A stretch of 64,000 bases of DNA, taken from Methylophaga sulfidovorans (GTDB lineage Bacteria > Pseudomonadota > Gammaproteobacteria > Nitrosococcales > Methylophagaceae). Under the pieces are notes generated by a model. It was not told the origin of the DNA and did no database searches. It saw only the letters and a list, made by a program, of their open reading frames with translations. The stretch is taken from NCBI RefSeq assembly GCF_900114205.1, contig NZ_FOSH01000003.1, positions 1 to 64,000 of the forward strand. The letters are read 5' to 3'. Shown here piece after piece: positions 8,697 through 18,248 of this stretch. Numbering within the stretch: position 1 is the stretch's first letter; each line of letters begins with the position of its first letter. Both the position numbers and the translations under genes were made by a program.

Positions 8697-9188
8697 ATGA
8701 AACCTAAGCTAACAGTTCTGGAGCGGAATGTTGCCACGCTCACCAAAGATGGCATCGAATATATCTGTATTACCGATATCGCTCGATACAAAAACAGTGA
8801 AAGAACAGATGACCTCATTCGTAATTGGCTAAGGAGTCGCAACATCATTGAATGTTTGGGTATTTGGGAACGATTAAATAACCCTGCCTTTAAATCCGTC
8901 GAATTCGACGGGTTTAAAAAGGAAGCTGGGTTAAAGAGTTCTACATTAACTCCCAAACAATGGCGAGAATCTAATTCGGATACAAAAGGTAATATGCGTG
9001 ATCACGCTAATCTGCATCAGTTGGTGTGTTTGGCCAACTTGGAGTCGTTGAATGCCCATATTATCGAGCAGAAAAAGGGGCAGTCTGAACGTCTTGTCAG
9101 ACTGAATGAAGTAGCGATCCGGCAGATGCAGATTTTATTGTCGAATGAAAATGCCCTGATGCTTCAAGGGGACAGTAACAATGGCTGA
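8697..9188 (+). CDS. KilA-N-type DNA-binding protein, apparently internally deleted, inside the cas operon
   Basis: This 163-aa protein is not a standard Cas protein. Residues 20-89 match the KilA-N domain (YICITDIARYKNSERTDDLI, then IRNWLRSRNIIECLGIWERL). Residues 89-150 match the C-terminal tail of full-length KilA-N proteins (KGNMRD, LESLNAHIIEQ, LNEVAIRQMQILL). The usual middle, including the GRYGGTYAHKDIAFEF block, is missing, and the two parts join near Trp89 in LTPKQWRESN. KilA-N proteins are usually about 270-290 aa and come from phages and mobile elements. The gene has its own AAGGAC site, starts 33 bp after cas6e, and its last 8 nt overlap the cas1 start, so it looks co-translated with the adaptation genes. 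Its role is unknown. Confidence 0.8.
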   Translation: MKPKLTVLERNVATLTKDGIEYICITDIARYKNSERTDDLIRNWLRSRNIIECLGIWERLNNPAFKSVEFDGFKKEAGLKSSTLTPKQWRESNSDTKGNMRDHANLHQLVCLANLESLNAHIIEQKKGQSERLVRLNEVAIRQMQILLSNENALMLQGDSNNG

Positions 9189-10110
9189 CCCATCTTCCTA
9201 TCTTCCATTGAAGCCGATCCCGATGAAAGATCGGGTTTCTATGATTTTTCTTCAATATGGCAAGGTTGATATTAAGGATGGCGCCTTTGTTTTGATAGAT
9301 AAAAATGGTGTCCGCACACATATTCCTGTTGGTGGTATTGCCTGCATTATGTTGGAGCCGGGCACCCGAGTTTCCCATGCTGCTGTTCGTCTGGCCGCAC
9401 AGGTTGGCACTTTATTAGTTTGGGTCGGCGAAGCTGGCGTGCGGTTATATGCCTCTGGACAACCAGGTGGCGCTCGCTCTGACCGTTTGCTGTATCAGGC
9501 AAAACTGGCGTTAGATGATAGTTTGCGACTTAAAGTTGTTCGAAAAATGTATGAGTTACGCTTCGGAGAGGTACCACCGCAACGCAGGAGTATTGAACAA
9601 TTACGAGGTATAGAAGGCGCGCGAGTTCGCAATACTTATAAATTATTGGCAAAACAATACGGCGTTAAATGGTATGGCCGTCGTTATGATCCAAAAGATT
9701 GGGAAGCGGGCGATGTGGTTAACCAATGTTTGAGTGCTGCTACAGCCTGTTTATACGGCATTACCGAAGCGGCGGTGCTCGCAGCAGGTTATGCGCCAGC
9801 GGTAGGTTTTATTCATACAGGTAAGCCTCTCTCCTTTGTTTACGATATCGCTGATATTTTTAAGTTCGATAATGTCGTGCCATTGGCGTTTCGAATCGCA
9901 TCCCAAAACCCAACGCATCCAGATAAACAAGTCAGGCTTGCATGTCGTGATTTATTTCGAGAACAGAAAGTCCTCAGAAAGATTATTCCGCTTATTGAAG
10001 AGGTGCTTGCTGCAGGTGAAATTTCGCCGCCTGAACCAGCCCCTGAGTCAGTACCTCCAGCGATACCCAATGCCGAACATATTGGTGATGAAGGTCATAG
10101 AAGTGAGTAA
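9181..10110 (+). CDS. cas1: CRISPR adaptation integrase Cas1 (type I-E)
   Basis: This 309-aa protein integrates new spacers as a complex with Cas2. The metal-binding residues are visible: Glu145 in RGIEGARVR, His212 in GFIHTGKPLSFVYD, and Asp222 and Asp225 in YDIADIFKF. The C-terminal tail is proline-rich (about residues 281-300), as in E. coli Cas1. The start at 9181 overlaps the end of the KilA-N-type gene, and AAGGGGAC 7 nt upstream lies within that gene. The protein appears intact, so adaptation should be possible. Confidence 0.96.
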   Translation: MADPSSYLPLKPIPMKDRVSMIFLQYGKVDIKDGAFVLIDKNGVRTHIPVGGIACIMLEPGTRVSHAAVRLAAQVGTLLVWVGEAGVRLYASGQPGGARSDRLLYQAKLALDDSLRLKVVRKMYELRFGEVPPQRRSIEQLRGIEGARVRNTYKLLAKQYGVKWYGRRYDPKDWEAGDVVNQCLSAATACLYGITEAAVLAAGYAPAVGFIHTGKPLSFVYDIADIFKFDNVVPLAFRIASQNPTHPDKQVRLACRDLFREQKVLRKIIPLIEEVLAAGEISPPEPAPESVPPAIPNAEHIGDEGHRSE

Positions 10111-10416
<306 letters not shown>

Positions 10417-10498
10417 CAAAATGGAAAATAAAACTATTTCAGTTGGTAGAAAATAAATTGTAGAAATTTATTTGGTAAATCAATTGTGTACAATAAGT
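10417..10498 (+). promoter_or_regulatory. CRISPR leader
   Basis: This 82-bp AT-rich segment separates cas2 from the first repeat, on the side of the well-conserved repeats, so it is the leader. AATCAATTGTGTA at 10478-10490 is one base off the IHF consensus (WATCAANNNNTTR) and sits 8-20 bp before repeat 1. That is roughly where IHF bends the E. coli type I-E leader for integration. IHF alpha is encoded at 22399 in this window. Confidence 0.6.
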
Positions 10499-10893
10499 GT
10501 GTTCCCCGTGCCCACGGGGATGAACCGCATTAATCATCGGTGATGACGTGGAATGGTTGGTGTTCCCCGTGCCCACGGGGATGAACCAAAGTTGAGATAA
10601 CAGGTTCGGCTGAGAATCGCGTGTTCCCCGTGCCCACGGGGATGAACCGCGGCCATCTTCATCGAGGACTTGCGGCGTGGGGTGTTCCCCGTGCCCACGG
10701 GGATGAACCGACCATAAACTCAGCGATATCAAAAGCCGCTCTGTGTTCCCCGTGCCCACGGGGATGAACCGTTTAGCTAAGAACTTATCTGCTACGTCCT
10801 GATGTGTTCCCCGTGCCCACGGGGATGAACCGCTTTTACCAGCTGGTGGACGTATCGGTGTGGTGTGTTCCCCGTGCCCACGGGGATTAAGCT
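10499..10893 (+). CRISPR. Type I-E CRISPR array, 7 repeats and 6 spacers
   Basis: Repeats are 29 nt, of the form GTGTTCCCCGTGCCCACG followed by GGGATGAACCG, with the palindromic stem CCCCGTG/CACGGGG. They start at 10499, 10560, 10621, 10682, 10743, 10804 and 10865. All six spacers are exactly 32 nt. Repeats 1-6 are identical except that repeat 2 ends in A instead of G. The last repeat is degenerate at its 3' end (ATTAAGC for ATGAACC), which marks the leader-distal end. The short array and intact repeats suggest a modest or recently trimmed memory. Confidence 0.98.
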
Positions 10894-11004
10894 GCAATCA
10901 AGTTCTATATAGTTAGATACCACCTCTGACGATGTTTTGGTACATCGAGAATAAGTCTACAAATGCATTTAAAAAGAATGAAAAAATAGTTAATGGTTAT
11001 ATTT

Positions 11005-11021
11005 ATTGCGTGTTGCGCAAT
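11005..11021. promoter_or_regulatory. Inverted repeat upstream of higBA (likely HigA operator)
   Basis: ATTGCG at 11005-11010 and CGCAAT at 11016-11021 form a perfect 6-bp inverted repeat with a 5-nt spacer, 27 bp before the higB start. Antitoxins of the HigA family repress their own operon by binding such palindromes. The promoter elements themselves are not clear. Confidence 0.5.
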
Positions 11022-11048
11022 GAGGTATTTTTATGAGATAATTATTAC

Positions 11049-11327
11049 ATGATTAAAAGTTTTAAACATAAAGGTCTAAAAAAATTTTTCCTAACAGGTA
11101 GCGTTGTTGGGATTCAACCAAACCACTCAGCAAGGTTGCGAGATATACTTGCATTTCTTGATACTGCTGATTGTATAGAAGATATGGACCTGCCCGGTTA
11201 TCACCTGCACCCGTTAAAAGGGGATAGAGCAGGGGAACATTCAATAACGGTTTCCGGTAATTGGCGAATTGTTTTTGAGTTTATCGACGGTGACGCTTAT
11301 TTAGTTAATTATGAGGATTATCACTAA
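11049..11327 (+). CDS. higB: HigB-type mRNA interferase toxin
   Basis: This 92-aa protein is a RelE/HigB-superfamily toxin that cleaves mRNA on the ribosome. It shows the family pattern: MIKSFKHKGLKKFF at the start, HLHPLKGDRAGEHSITVSGN in the middle and WRIVFEF, DAYLVNYEDYH at the end. Length matches known HigB proteins. The order toxin first, antitoxin second is typical of higBA. It overlaps higA by one base (TAATG). The pair lies 155 bp beyond the CRISPR array. Confidence 0.92.
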   Translation: MIKSFKHKGLKKFFLTGSVVGIQPNHSARLRDILAFLDTADCIEDMDLPGYHLHPLKGDRAGEHSITVSGNWRIVFEFIDGDAYLVNYEDYH

Positions 11328-11641
11328 TGACTTTACAACAATTTAACCCACCCCATGTTGGCGAATTGATCCAACGTACATATATTGATCCCTTCGATAA
11401 GGTATCTGCAAATAAAATTGCTGAAGCTTTAAAAGTAAGCCCCAGTACATTCAATAGACTGTTGAACGGTAAGTCTGACTTATCACCAGAAATGGCTGTC
11501 AGACTTTCGATTGTGTTAGGGCGTAGTGCAAAAAGCTGGATGAGACTACAGGAAAACTATGATTTGTGGCAGGCTAGTCTAAAAGTAGACACAAAACAGC
11601 TCAAAAAATTTGATTTTGAAGTGTTGGCAGAAGCAATCTAA
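11327..11641 (+). CDS. higA: HigA-type antitoxin, XRE-family HTH
   Basis: This 104-aa antitoxin neutralises HigB and represses the operon. The start (NPPHVGELIQRTYIDPF) and the HTH (NKIAEALKVSPSTFNRLLNG, then KSDLSPEMAVRLSIVLGRS) are characteristic of HigA. It is translationally coupled to higB. The likely operator is the inverted repeat at 11005-11021. Confidence 0.92.
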   Translation: MTLQQFNPPHVGELIQRTYIDPFDKVSANKIAEALKVSPSTFNRLLNGKSDLSPEMAVRLSIVLGRSAKSWMRLQENYDLWQASLKVDTKQLKKFDFEVLAEAI

Positions 11642-11675
11642 AGAGTGATTAAATGTTATCTGGTTTAAATCTGAC

Positions 11676-11703
11676 TTATGCTCCGTGCCTATGGGAATAA
11701 ACC
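11676..11703 (+). repeat. Solitary decayed CRISPR repeat beyond higBA
   Basis: The 28 bases at 11676-11703 align without gaps to the array repeat with 20 matches. Six of the eight differences are transitions of repeat C to T or G to A; the other two are G to T and T to G. The core TCCGTGCCTATGGGAATAAA and the terminal ACC are preserved in register and on the same strand. No second copy occurs 61 nt on either side. It looks like the remnant of a formerly longer or second array. Confidence 0.55.
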
Positions 11704-12107
11704 TAAGTTAACGACTATCGATGACCTCTTCTTATGACTTTGGGAGTTAGAGCTTTCTGTATGGGGTTATGTTAATTAAGTGCGGATTATCTTTCATCAC
11801 TTTAAAAAATGAACTCTGAGACTGGGAACAGTGGTGATGACATGTGCCAGTGTATGGAAAAATGTAGGTTAATAATTGCTTATGTTAGTGGAAGCCCTCA
11901 CTCCTGATGTGCCAGGCGGGCAGCGAATTAGATACCATCAGAGCACATTCTCGTATCTTTACGCCAAAAGATAGACTATCGTCTTTAAGGTGGTTATGGT
12001 ACAGATTACAGCTAATAATTTGTAAATAATTGCGCAATACCTGAGTGCCTTGCTTCACTGTAGATAACTGGCAATCACTGTGAGAAGTTACACCTGAGTT
12101 ACACTGA
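11704..12107. other. Non-coding gap between the CRISPR/higBA block and tRNA-Asn
   Basis: I see no credible gene in these about 400 bases on either strand. A minus-strand frame (11885-12187) runs into the tRNA and resembles nothing I know. The position, directly at the 3' end of tRNA-Asn, is a usual island insertion site, but no integrase or duplicated tRNA end is visible. Confidence 0.4.
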
Positions 12108-12110
12108 AAC

Positions 12111-12141
12111 AAAAAAGCCTCAGAGCATGAAACTCTGAGGC
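12111..12141 (-). terminator. Intrinsic terminator of tRNA-Asn
   Basis: On the minus strand, GCCTCAGAG and CTCTGAGGC (12117-12125 and 12133-12141) form a 9-bp stem with a 7-nt loop, followed by a run of six T (12111-12116). It lies 12 nt after the CCA end of the tRNA. Confidence 0.85.
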
Positions 12142-12152
12142 TTTGTATTCTT

Positions 12153-12228
12153 TGGCTCCCCGAGCTGGACTCGAACCAGCGACCCAATGATTAACAGTCA
12201 TTTGCTCTACCAACTGAGCTATCGGGGA
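12153..12228 (-). tRNA. tRNA-Asn (anticodon GTT)
   Basis: This 76-nt cloverleaf has acceptor stem TCCCCGA/TCGGGGA, anticodon GTT in the loop CTGTTAA, T-arm GGTTCGAGTCC and an encoded CCA end. It matches gammaproteobacterial tRNA-Asn. Its 3' end faces the CRISPR-Cas accessory block. Confidence 0.97.
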
Positions 12229-12291
12229 ACAGAAAGATGGCTATTCTAGTGGCTTGACCTGTGTAGGTCAAGCCTAAATTTGAATAATTTT

Positions 12292-13476
12292 CTATGCAAT
12301 AAATTCGGCGATACGAATCAGTGCGTTACGGAGATTGTCTTCGCTGGTAGCGATTGACAGGCGAATATGATTTTTCAATCCAAACGCTGTTCCTGGGACA
12401 ACCGCTACACCTTTTTCAACCAATAAAGCTTCAGCAAAGTCCATATCATCGTTAAGGTCAGGCTTGTTTTCCAGTACACCAGCGATGCTTGGGAAAACAT
12501 AAAAAGTGCCGTCAGTTTCTAATGAATCAACGCCAGGCATTTTGTTTAATTCAGCTACAACAAAATCATGACGTTTTTTGAATTCGGCCAGCATGGTTTT
12601 GATGCATGACTGATCACCATTCAATGCTTCCACAGCCGCTGCCTGAGAGATAGATGCCGGGTTGGATGTACTTTGCGATTGTACTTTTTTCATTGCAGCA
12701 ATCAGTGGTGCTGGACCCGCTGCATAACCAATACGCCAGCCAGTCATTGAATACGCTTTTGAAACGCCATTCATGACCAGTGTTCTTTCATATAGATCCG
12801 GGCAGGCATTCAAAATATTGCAGAACGGTTCATCAGCCCAGTAGATATGTTCGTACATATCATCAGTGGCAATAAGAATGTTTGGGTGTTTGCGTAATAC
12901 TTCACCCAGTGCTTCAAGCTCTTTCAAGCTGTAAGCCATGCCTGTTGGATTAGATGGGCTATTGATAACGAACAGTTTGGTTTTATCAGTAATAGCCGCT
13001 TCAAGTTGTTCAGGTGTGATTTTGAACTGATTTTCCTGACCCGCTTCGATAATAACCGGCACACCGTCAGCAAGTAGTGTCATATCAGGGTATGATACCC
13101 AATATGGTGCTGGAATGATGACCTCATCACCTGCTTCAATAAAGGCTTGAGCCAGGTTGAAAAAGCTTTGTTTTCCACCGACGGAAACTAAGACTTGATT
13201 CGCGGCATACTCGAGCCCATTATCTCTTGAGAACTTTTTGATGATGGCATCTTTCAAATCTGCTGTGCCATCTACTGGCGTGTATTTTGTTTTGCCGCCG
13301 TGGATAGCTTCAATGGCAGCTTGTTTGATGTGTTCAGGAGTATCGAAGTCGGGTTCGCCTGCACCCAGACCAATAACATCTTTGCCTTCGGCTCTCAGCG
13401 CAGCAGCGCGTGCTGTGATAGCCAAAGTCGGAGACGGTTTGATGTTTTGAACACGTTGGGAGAGCTTGATAGTCAA
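12292..13476 (-). CDS. Aspartate aminotransferase (class I/II, PLP-dependent)
   Basis: This 394-aa enzyme transfers amino groups between aspartate (and possibly prephenate) and 2-oxoacids. It is of the Ib type found in many bacteria: GLGAGEPDFDTPEHIK near the N-terminus, YTPVDGTADLK, INSPSNPTGMAYS, and the PLP lysine in GVSKAYSMTGWRIGY. Arg of RLSIATSE near the C-terminus would bind the substrate carboxylate. I place the start at TTG 13476 because GAAGGAAAG precedes it and the family starts LTIKLSQRVQ; a GTG at 13497 would add 7 residues. It is divergent from uvrB. Confidence 0.9.
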   Translation of the reverse strand: MTIKLSQRVQNIKPSPTLAITARAAALRAEGKDVIGLGAGEPDFDTPEHIKQAAIEAIHGGKTKYTPVDGTADLKDAIIKKFSRDNGLEYAANQVLVSVGGKQSFFNLAQAFIEAGDEVIIPAPYWVSYPDMTLLADGVPVIIEAGQENQFKITPEQLEAAITDKTKLFVINSPSNPTGMAYSLKELEALGEVLRKHPNILIATDDMYEHIYWADEPFCNILNACPDLYERTLVMNGVSKAYSMTGWRIGYAAGPAPLIAAMKKVQSQSTSNPASISQAAAVEALNGDQSCIKTMLAEFKKRHDFVVAELNKMPGVDSLETDGTFYVFPSIAGVLENKPDLNDDMDFAEALLVEKGVAVVPGTAFGLKNHIRLSIATSEDNLRNALIRIAEFIA

Positions 13477-13554
13477 AATCTTTCCTTCATTTAACACGGT
13501 AAATTGATAAATATCTCAATAATATACGCCAAACATAATCGATGCTAAAGACGT

Positions 13555-15567
13555 ATGAGTAAACATTTTCAGCTAGTCAGCGAATTTTCTCCCGCCGGAG
13601 ATCAACCAACCGCAATCAAGACTTTGATTGAAGGCTTGGAAAACGGTGAAATGTGGCAAACCCTGCTTGGGGTAACAGGTTCAGGTAAAACGTTTACCAT
13701 TGCCAATGTTGCGCAAGCTCTGGGCCGACCGCTAATGGTTCTGGCACCGAATAAGACACTAGCCGCGCAATTATATAGTGAGATGAAAGACTTTTTCCCC
13801 AACAATGCGGTGGAATATTTTGTCTCCTATTATGATTATTATCAGCCGGAAGCCTACGTACCATCTTCAGATACTTTTATAGATAAGGATGCGTCGGTTA
13901 ACGAGCAGATTGAACAAATGCGTTTGTCGGCAACCAAAGCCATGTTGGAAAGACGGGATGCGATTATCGTGTCCAGTGTGTCCTGTATATATGGTTTGGG
14001 TGAAAAAGATGCCTACCTTGAGATGGTTTTACATTTGGTGCAAGGTGATGTCATCAGTCAGCGGAATATTTTGCGACGTCTGACTGAGCTGCAATACAGC
14101 CGCAACGATGTTGAACTGCATCGTGGTACTTATCGGGTCAGAGGGGAGGTTATTGATATCTTCCCGGCAGAATCTGAACGTGATGCCGTCAGAGTGGAGT
14201 TATTTGACGATGAAGTTGAGCAGATAAGCTATTTTGATCCACTCACTGGTGAAATCCTGCAAAGGCTAGGTCGTATTACCATTTACCCCAAAACGCACTA
14301 TGTCACACCGCGCGAAAATATATTGAAAGCCGTTGATGCAATCAAAGAAGAGTTAAAAGAACGGCTGGAACATTTGAATGCCGATAATAAGTTGGTGGAA
14401 GCACAGCGTTTAGAACAACGCACCCGCTTTGATATCGAAATGTTACTGGAGCTTGGCTATTGCAACGGCATTGAAAACTATTCCAGACATTTATCAGGAC
14501 GTAGTCCGGGAGAAGCTCCCCCGACCTTATTCGATTACCTGCCAGATGATGCCATTCTGGTGATCGACGAAAGCCACGTTATGGTGCCGCAAATTGGTGC
14601 TATGTATAAAGGTGATCGTTCCAGAAAAGAGACTCTGGTCAATTATGGTTTCCGTTTGCCTTCTGCTTTAGATAACCGACCTTTGATGTTTGAAGAATGG
14701 GAAAAGTTAGCCCCACAAACCATCTTTGTCTCAGCCACACCGGGCAAATATGAAAATGAACACTCCAGCACGATTGTTGAACAAGTGGTCAGGCCAACAG
14801 GGCTTGTCGATCCACAAGTGGAAATCAGACCAGTAGGGACGCAAGTGGACGATGTCTTGTCTGAAATTAATAAGCGTGCTGCCATTGGTGAGCGGGTATT
14901 AATTACTACGCTAACTAAACGCATGGCAGAAGATCTGACCGAGTATTTACGTGAGCACAATGTCAAAGTGCGTTATCTGCATTCTGATATCGATACCGTA
15001 GAGCGGGTCGAGATTATTCGTGATTTACGGCTCGGTGAGTTTGATGTGCTTATCGGTATCAACTTATTACGAGAAGGTTTGGATATACCGGAAGTTTCAT
15101 TAGTAGCAATACTGGATGCAGATAAAGAAGGCTTCCTTCGCAGCGATCGATCTCTTATTCAAACAATAGGGCGTGCTGCCAGAAACCTGAATGGTCGAGC
15201 TATTTTGTATGCCGATGAAATCACCGGCTCTATGAGACGTGCGATTGATGAGACTGACCGTCGTCGGGAAAAACAGATTGCCTATAATGAAGAACATGGC
15301 ATTACGCCTCAGGGCATCAAAAAAGCCATTCGAATGGGGATGGACGAGGCAATGTCCAAACCGGCTAACGACAAACATGCCGCAGAAGTTGCCAAAGAGC
15401 AAGCCAAGTACGCCGCACTTACACCGCAGCAACTGGCTAAACGTATTCAGCAGATTGAAAACGCCATGTACAAACACGCGCAAAACCTTGAATTTGAAGA
15501 GGCTGCCAAGTTGCGTGATGATCTGGAACATCTACGTAAGGTCGCGCTGGGCCCAGCAGTTATCTAA
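13555..15567 (+). CDS. uvrB: Excinuclease ABC subunit B
   Basis: This 670-aa protein is the damage-verifying helicase-like subunit of nucleotide excision repair. Walker A is GVTGSGKT at 39-46, the beta-hairpin region follows ([20 protein letters not shown]), then DESHV, and motif VI is QTIGRAARN. The C-terminal UVR domain that contacts UvrC lies at about residues 630-665 ([20 protein letters not shown]). Length equals the usual 660-675 aa. It is intact, monocistronic and followed by tRNA-Val. Confidence 0.98.
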   Translation: MSKHFQLVSEFSPAGDQPTAIKTLIEGLENGEMWQTLLGVTGSGKTFTIANVAQALGRPLMVLAPNKTLAAQLYSEMKDFFPNNAVEYFVSYYDYYQPEAYVPSSDTFIDKDASVNEQIEQMRLSATKAMLERRDAIIVSSVSCIYGLGEKDAYLEMVLHLVQGDVISQRNILRRLTELQYSRNDVELHRGTYRVRGEVIDIFPAESERDAVRVELFDDEVEQISYFDPLTGEILQRLGRITIYPKTHYVTPRENILKAVDAIKEELKERLEHLNADNKLVEAQRLEQRTRFDIEMLLELGYCNGIENYSRHLSGRSPGEAPPTLFDYLPDDAILVIDESHVMVPQIGAMYKGDRSRKETLVNYGFRLPSALDNRPLMFEEWEKLAPQTIFVSATPGKYENEHSSTIVEQVVRPTGLVDPQVEIRPVGTQVDDVLSEINKRAAIGERVLITTLTKRMAEDLTEYLREHNVKVRYLHSDIDTVERVEIIRDLRLGEFDVLIGINLLREGLDIPEVSLVAILDADKEGFLRSDRSLIQTIGRAARNLNGRAILYADEITGSMRRAIDETDRRREKQIAYNEEHGITPQGIKKAIRMGMDEAMSKPANDKHAAEVAKEQAKYAALTPQQLAKRIQQIENAMYKHAQNLEFEEAAKLRDDLEHLRKVALGPAVI

Positions 15568-15616
15568 AGGGCTTGCAATCTGTCGGTAGCTGCGTATAAT
15601 TTCGCAGCTTCACGGC

Positions 15617-15693
15617 AGGCACGTAGCTCAGTTGGTTAGAGCACCACCTTGACATGGTGGGGGTCGGTGGTTCGAATCCACTCGTGCCTACCA
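15617..15693 (+). tRNA. tRNA-Val (anticodon GAC)
   Basis: This 77-nt cloverleaf has acceptor AGGCACG/CGTGCCT, anticodon GAC in CTTGACATG, T-arm GGTTCGAATCC and an encoded CCA. The D- and anticodon arms are nearly identical to E. coli tRNA-Val(GAC). Confidence 0.97.
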
Positions 15694-15701
15694 GTATATT
15701 C

Positions 15702-15726
15702 AAAAGCGCTCAGGCGCTTTTTTGGT
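15702..15726 (+). terminator. Intrinsic terminator after tRNA-Val
   Basis: AAAAGCGC (15702-15709) and GCGCTTTT (15714-15721) form an 8-bp stem with a TCAG loop, followed by more T residues. It separates the tRNA from thrS. Confidence 0.85.
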
Positions 15727-15766
15727 TTTTAAGGCCCTTTGTATCGGCCACAACCAGGATTTCATA

Positions 15767-17692
15767 ATGATTTCAGTAACACTTCCCGATGGCTCTCAAC
15801 GCCAATTTGATCATCCCGTTTCTATCCATGATGTTGCCGCTGATATTGGTACAGGCTTAGCTCGTGCTGCGTTAGCAGGGAAAGTTGATGGCAAGCTGGT
15901 TGATACGTCATTTGTCATTGACCACGATGCCGAGGTAGCTATTATCACCGAGCGTGATGAAGATGGCCTGGATGTCATTCGTCACTCTACATCGCATCTA
16001 ATGGCTCAGGCTGTGAAGCAGCTTTATCCTGAAGCTCAGGTCACCATCGGCCCCGTTATTGAAGACGGCTTCTATTATGACTTCTCCTATAAAGAAGCAT
16101 TTACGCCGGATGATTTAGACAAAATCCAGAAGCGTATGGAAGATATTGTAAAACAAGATCTTCCTGTGGTTCGTGAAGAAATTTCTCGTGATGCGGGTAT
16201 CGAATTATTCCGTGACATGGGTGAAGTCTATAAAGCTGAAATCCTGGAAGATATTCCACAAGGCGAAACTTTATCGGTTTATCGCCAAGGCGATTTTGTC
16301 GATTTATGCCGTGGTCCACACGTTCCTAGTACTGGTAAATTAAAAGCCTTTAAATTGATGAAGCTGGCCGGTGCTTATTGGCGCGGTAATTCTGATAATG
16401 AAATGTTGCAGCGTGTTTATGGCACGGCCTGGCAAGATAAAAAAGCGCTTAAAGCGTATTTACATCGTCTGGAAGAAGCTGAAAAGCGTGACCATCGTAA
16501 AATTGCCAAGAACCTCGACTTATTCCATTTACAGGAAGAAGCGACCGGAATGATCTTCTGGCACGATAATGGTTGGCGCATTTACCGTGTGGTTGAAAAC
16601 TATATTCGTGACGTTTTACGTGATAACGGTTATCAGGAAGTGCGCACACCTCAGGTTGTTGATCGTACTTTATGGGAAAAGTCTGGTCACTGGGACAAAT
16701 TCGGTGACATGATTTTCACTACGCATTCTGAAAATCGTGACTATGCCGTCAAACCAATGAACTGCCCTTGTCATATTCAGATTTTTAATCAAGGTCTGAA
16801 AAGTTACAGAGACTTACCTTTGCGTATGGCTGAATTTGGTTCATGTCATCGTAACGAACCATCAGGCACCTTACATGGCCTGATGCGTTTGCGCGGATTT
16901 ACCCAAGATGATGCGCATATTTTCTGTACTGAAGATCAAATTCAATCAGAAGTCGCTACTTTCATCGAATTATTACATGAGGTTTATGCTGACTTCGGAT
17001 TTAATGAAATCATCGTTAAATTATCGACTCGCCCTGAAAACAGAGTGGGTAGTGATGAGGTATGGGATAAGGCTGAACATGCTTTAGAACAAGCATTAAA
17101 TGCCGCAGAACTGGACTGGGATTTACAGCCGGGTGAAGGTGCATTCTACGGACCAAAGATTGAGTTCTCATTAAAAGATTGTCTCGGTCGTGTGTGGCAG
17201 TGCGGTACTATTCAGGTTGACTTCTCTATGCCTGGACGTCTGGATGCGGCATATGTCGCAGATGATGGCAGTAAACAAGTGCCCGTTATGCTGCATAGGG
17301 CAATCCTTGGCTCATTAGAAAGATTCATCGGTATCCTAATAGAAGAGTATGCTGGTGCATTCCCAACATGGCTTGCACCTAAGCAAGTTGTTGTAATGGG
17401 AATCAGTGATAAACAATCTGAATATGTCAGAAATATCACCAACAATTTGCAGAAACAAGGATTTAGAGTCGATTCGGACTTGAGAAACGAGAAGATTGGC
17501 TTTAAAATACGCGAGCACACTTTACGTCGTGTACCATACTTAATTGTTGTGGGTGAACGTGAAGCAGAAAATAATGCCGTGGCAGTACGCACTCGAAAAG
17601 GCGAAGACCTAGGTGCAATGCAACTTGAGGACTTTGTTGGCTTGCTACAGAACGATGTTGCGAGTCGCGGTCGAATAATTATAGAGGATTAG
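15767..17692 (+). CDS. thrS: Threonyl-tRNA synthetase
   Basis: This 641-aa class II synthetase charges tRNA-Thr. Domains in order are TGS (1-62), the editing domain with the [11 protein letters not shown] motif, the catalytic core ([35 protein letters not shown]) and the C-terminal anticodon-binding domain (about 540-641). The start is the ATG at 15767 with AGGA upstream, giving a length near E. coli ThrS (642 aa); an upstream in-frame start at 15722 lies in the terminator. It heads the thrS-infC-rpmI-rplT unit. Confidence 0.97.
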   Translation: MISVTLPDGSQRQFDHPVSIHDVAADIGTGLARAALAGKVDGKLVDTSFVIDHDAEVAIITERDEDGLDVIRHSTSHLMAQAVKQLYPEAQVTIGPVIEDGFYYDFSYKEAFTPDDLDKIQKRMEDIVKQDLPVVREEISRDAGIELFRDMGEVYKAEILEDIPQGETLSVYRQGDFVDLCRGPHVPSTGKLKAFKLMKLAGAYWRGNSDNEMLQRVYGTAWQDKKALKAYLHRLEEAEKRDHRKIAKNLDLFHLQEEATGMIFWHDNGWRIYRVVENYIRDVLRDNGYQEVRTPQVVDRTLWEKSGHWDKFGDMIFTTHSENRDYAVKPMNCPCHIQIFNQGLKSYRDLPLRMAEFGSCHRNEPSGTLHGLMRLRGFTQDDAHIFCTEDQIQSEVATFIELLHEVYADFGFNEIIVKLSTRPENRVGSDEVWDKAEHALEQALNAAELDWDLQPGEGAFYGPKIEFSLKDCLGRVWQCGTIQVDFSMPGRLDAAYVADDGSKQVPVMLHRAILGSLERFIGILIEEYAGAFPTWLAPKQVVVMGISDKQSEYVRNITNNLQKQGFRVDSDLRNEKIGFKIREHTLRRVPYLIVVGEREAENNAVAVRTRKGEDLGAMQLEDFVGLLQNDVASRGRIIIED

Positions 17693-17695
17693 AAC

Positions 17696-18214
17696 ATCGC
17701 TACAGATCAAAAAAGGCTGAATGGAGAAATCACAGCCAAAGAAGTACGATTAACAGATTCTAATGGTGAGCAAGTTGGCATCGTGACGCTGAGAGACGCG
17801 TTAGAACGAGCCGAACAAGCTGATCTGGATTTGGTGGAAATTGCGCCACAAGCGTCTCCACCAGTGTGCCGTATCATGGATTACGGTAAGTTTTTGTTTG
17901 AAGAAGGCAAGCAGAAAGCGCTAGCTAAAAAGAAACAAAAACAAATTCAGGTGAAGGAAGTTAAATTCCGACCTGGAACAGAAGAAGGGGATTATCAGGT
18001 AAAACTACGCAACCTGATACGTTTCCTAGAAAGCGGGAACAAAACTAAAGTCAGCCTCCGATTTCGTGGACGTGAAATGGCGCATCAGGACTTGGGTCTT
18101 AAGCTACTCGAACGAGTTGCAGAAGATCTTAAAGACCTGTCTAGTGTTGAACAACGACCTAAGAAAGAAGGGCGTCAAATGATTATGGTTTTGGCTCCTA
18201 ACAGTAAAAAATAA
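17696..18214 (+). CDS. infC: Translation initiation factor IF-3, starting at a rare ATC codon
   Basis: IF-3 keeps ribosomal subunits apart and checks the start codon. The protein aligns from [20 protein letters not shown] through the linker [20 protein letters not shown] to FRGREMAHQ and [10 protein letters not shown], giving 172 aa. No ATG, GTG or TTG lies at a position that keeps the conserved N-terminal domain; a GTG at 17783 would delete it. ATC at 17696 is preceded by AGAGGA at a 7-nt spacing, just 3 nt after the thrS stop. IF-3 genes commonly use AUU, AUC or AUA starts for autorepression, so this is very likely the true start. Confidence 0.93.
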   Translation: MATDQKRLNGEITAKEVRLTDSNGEQVGIVTLRDALERAEQADLDLVEIAPQASPPVCRIMDYGKFLFEEGKQKALAKKKQKQIQVKEVKFRPGTEEGDYQVKLRNLIRFLESGNKTKVSLRFRGREMAHQDLGLKLLERVAEDLKDLSSVEQRPKKEGRQMIMVLAPNSKK

Positions 18215-18248
18215 CTATATAAACTTTCAATGCGGAGTTGTTAATTCA

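Noticed and set aside
10439-10897. 152-aa minus-strand open frame
   Set aside because: It is the translation of the CRISPR repeats (recurring RGHGEHT and SSPWARGT); the array explains it fully.
11885-12187. 100-aa minus-strand open frame near tRNA-Asn
   Set aside because: It begins within the tRNA and passes through its terminator; no ribosome binding site or recognisable domain.
15100-15531. 143-aa minus-strand open frame
   Set aside because: It is the antisense of the uvrB C-terminus, which is clearly coding on the plus strand.
17212-17592. 126-aa minus-strand open frame
   Set aside because: It is the antisense of the thrS anticodon-binding domain.
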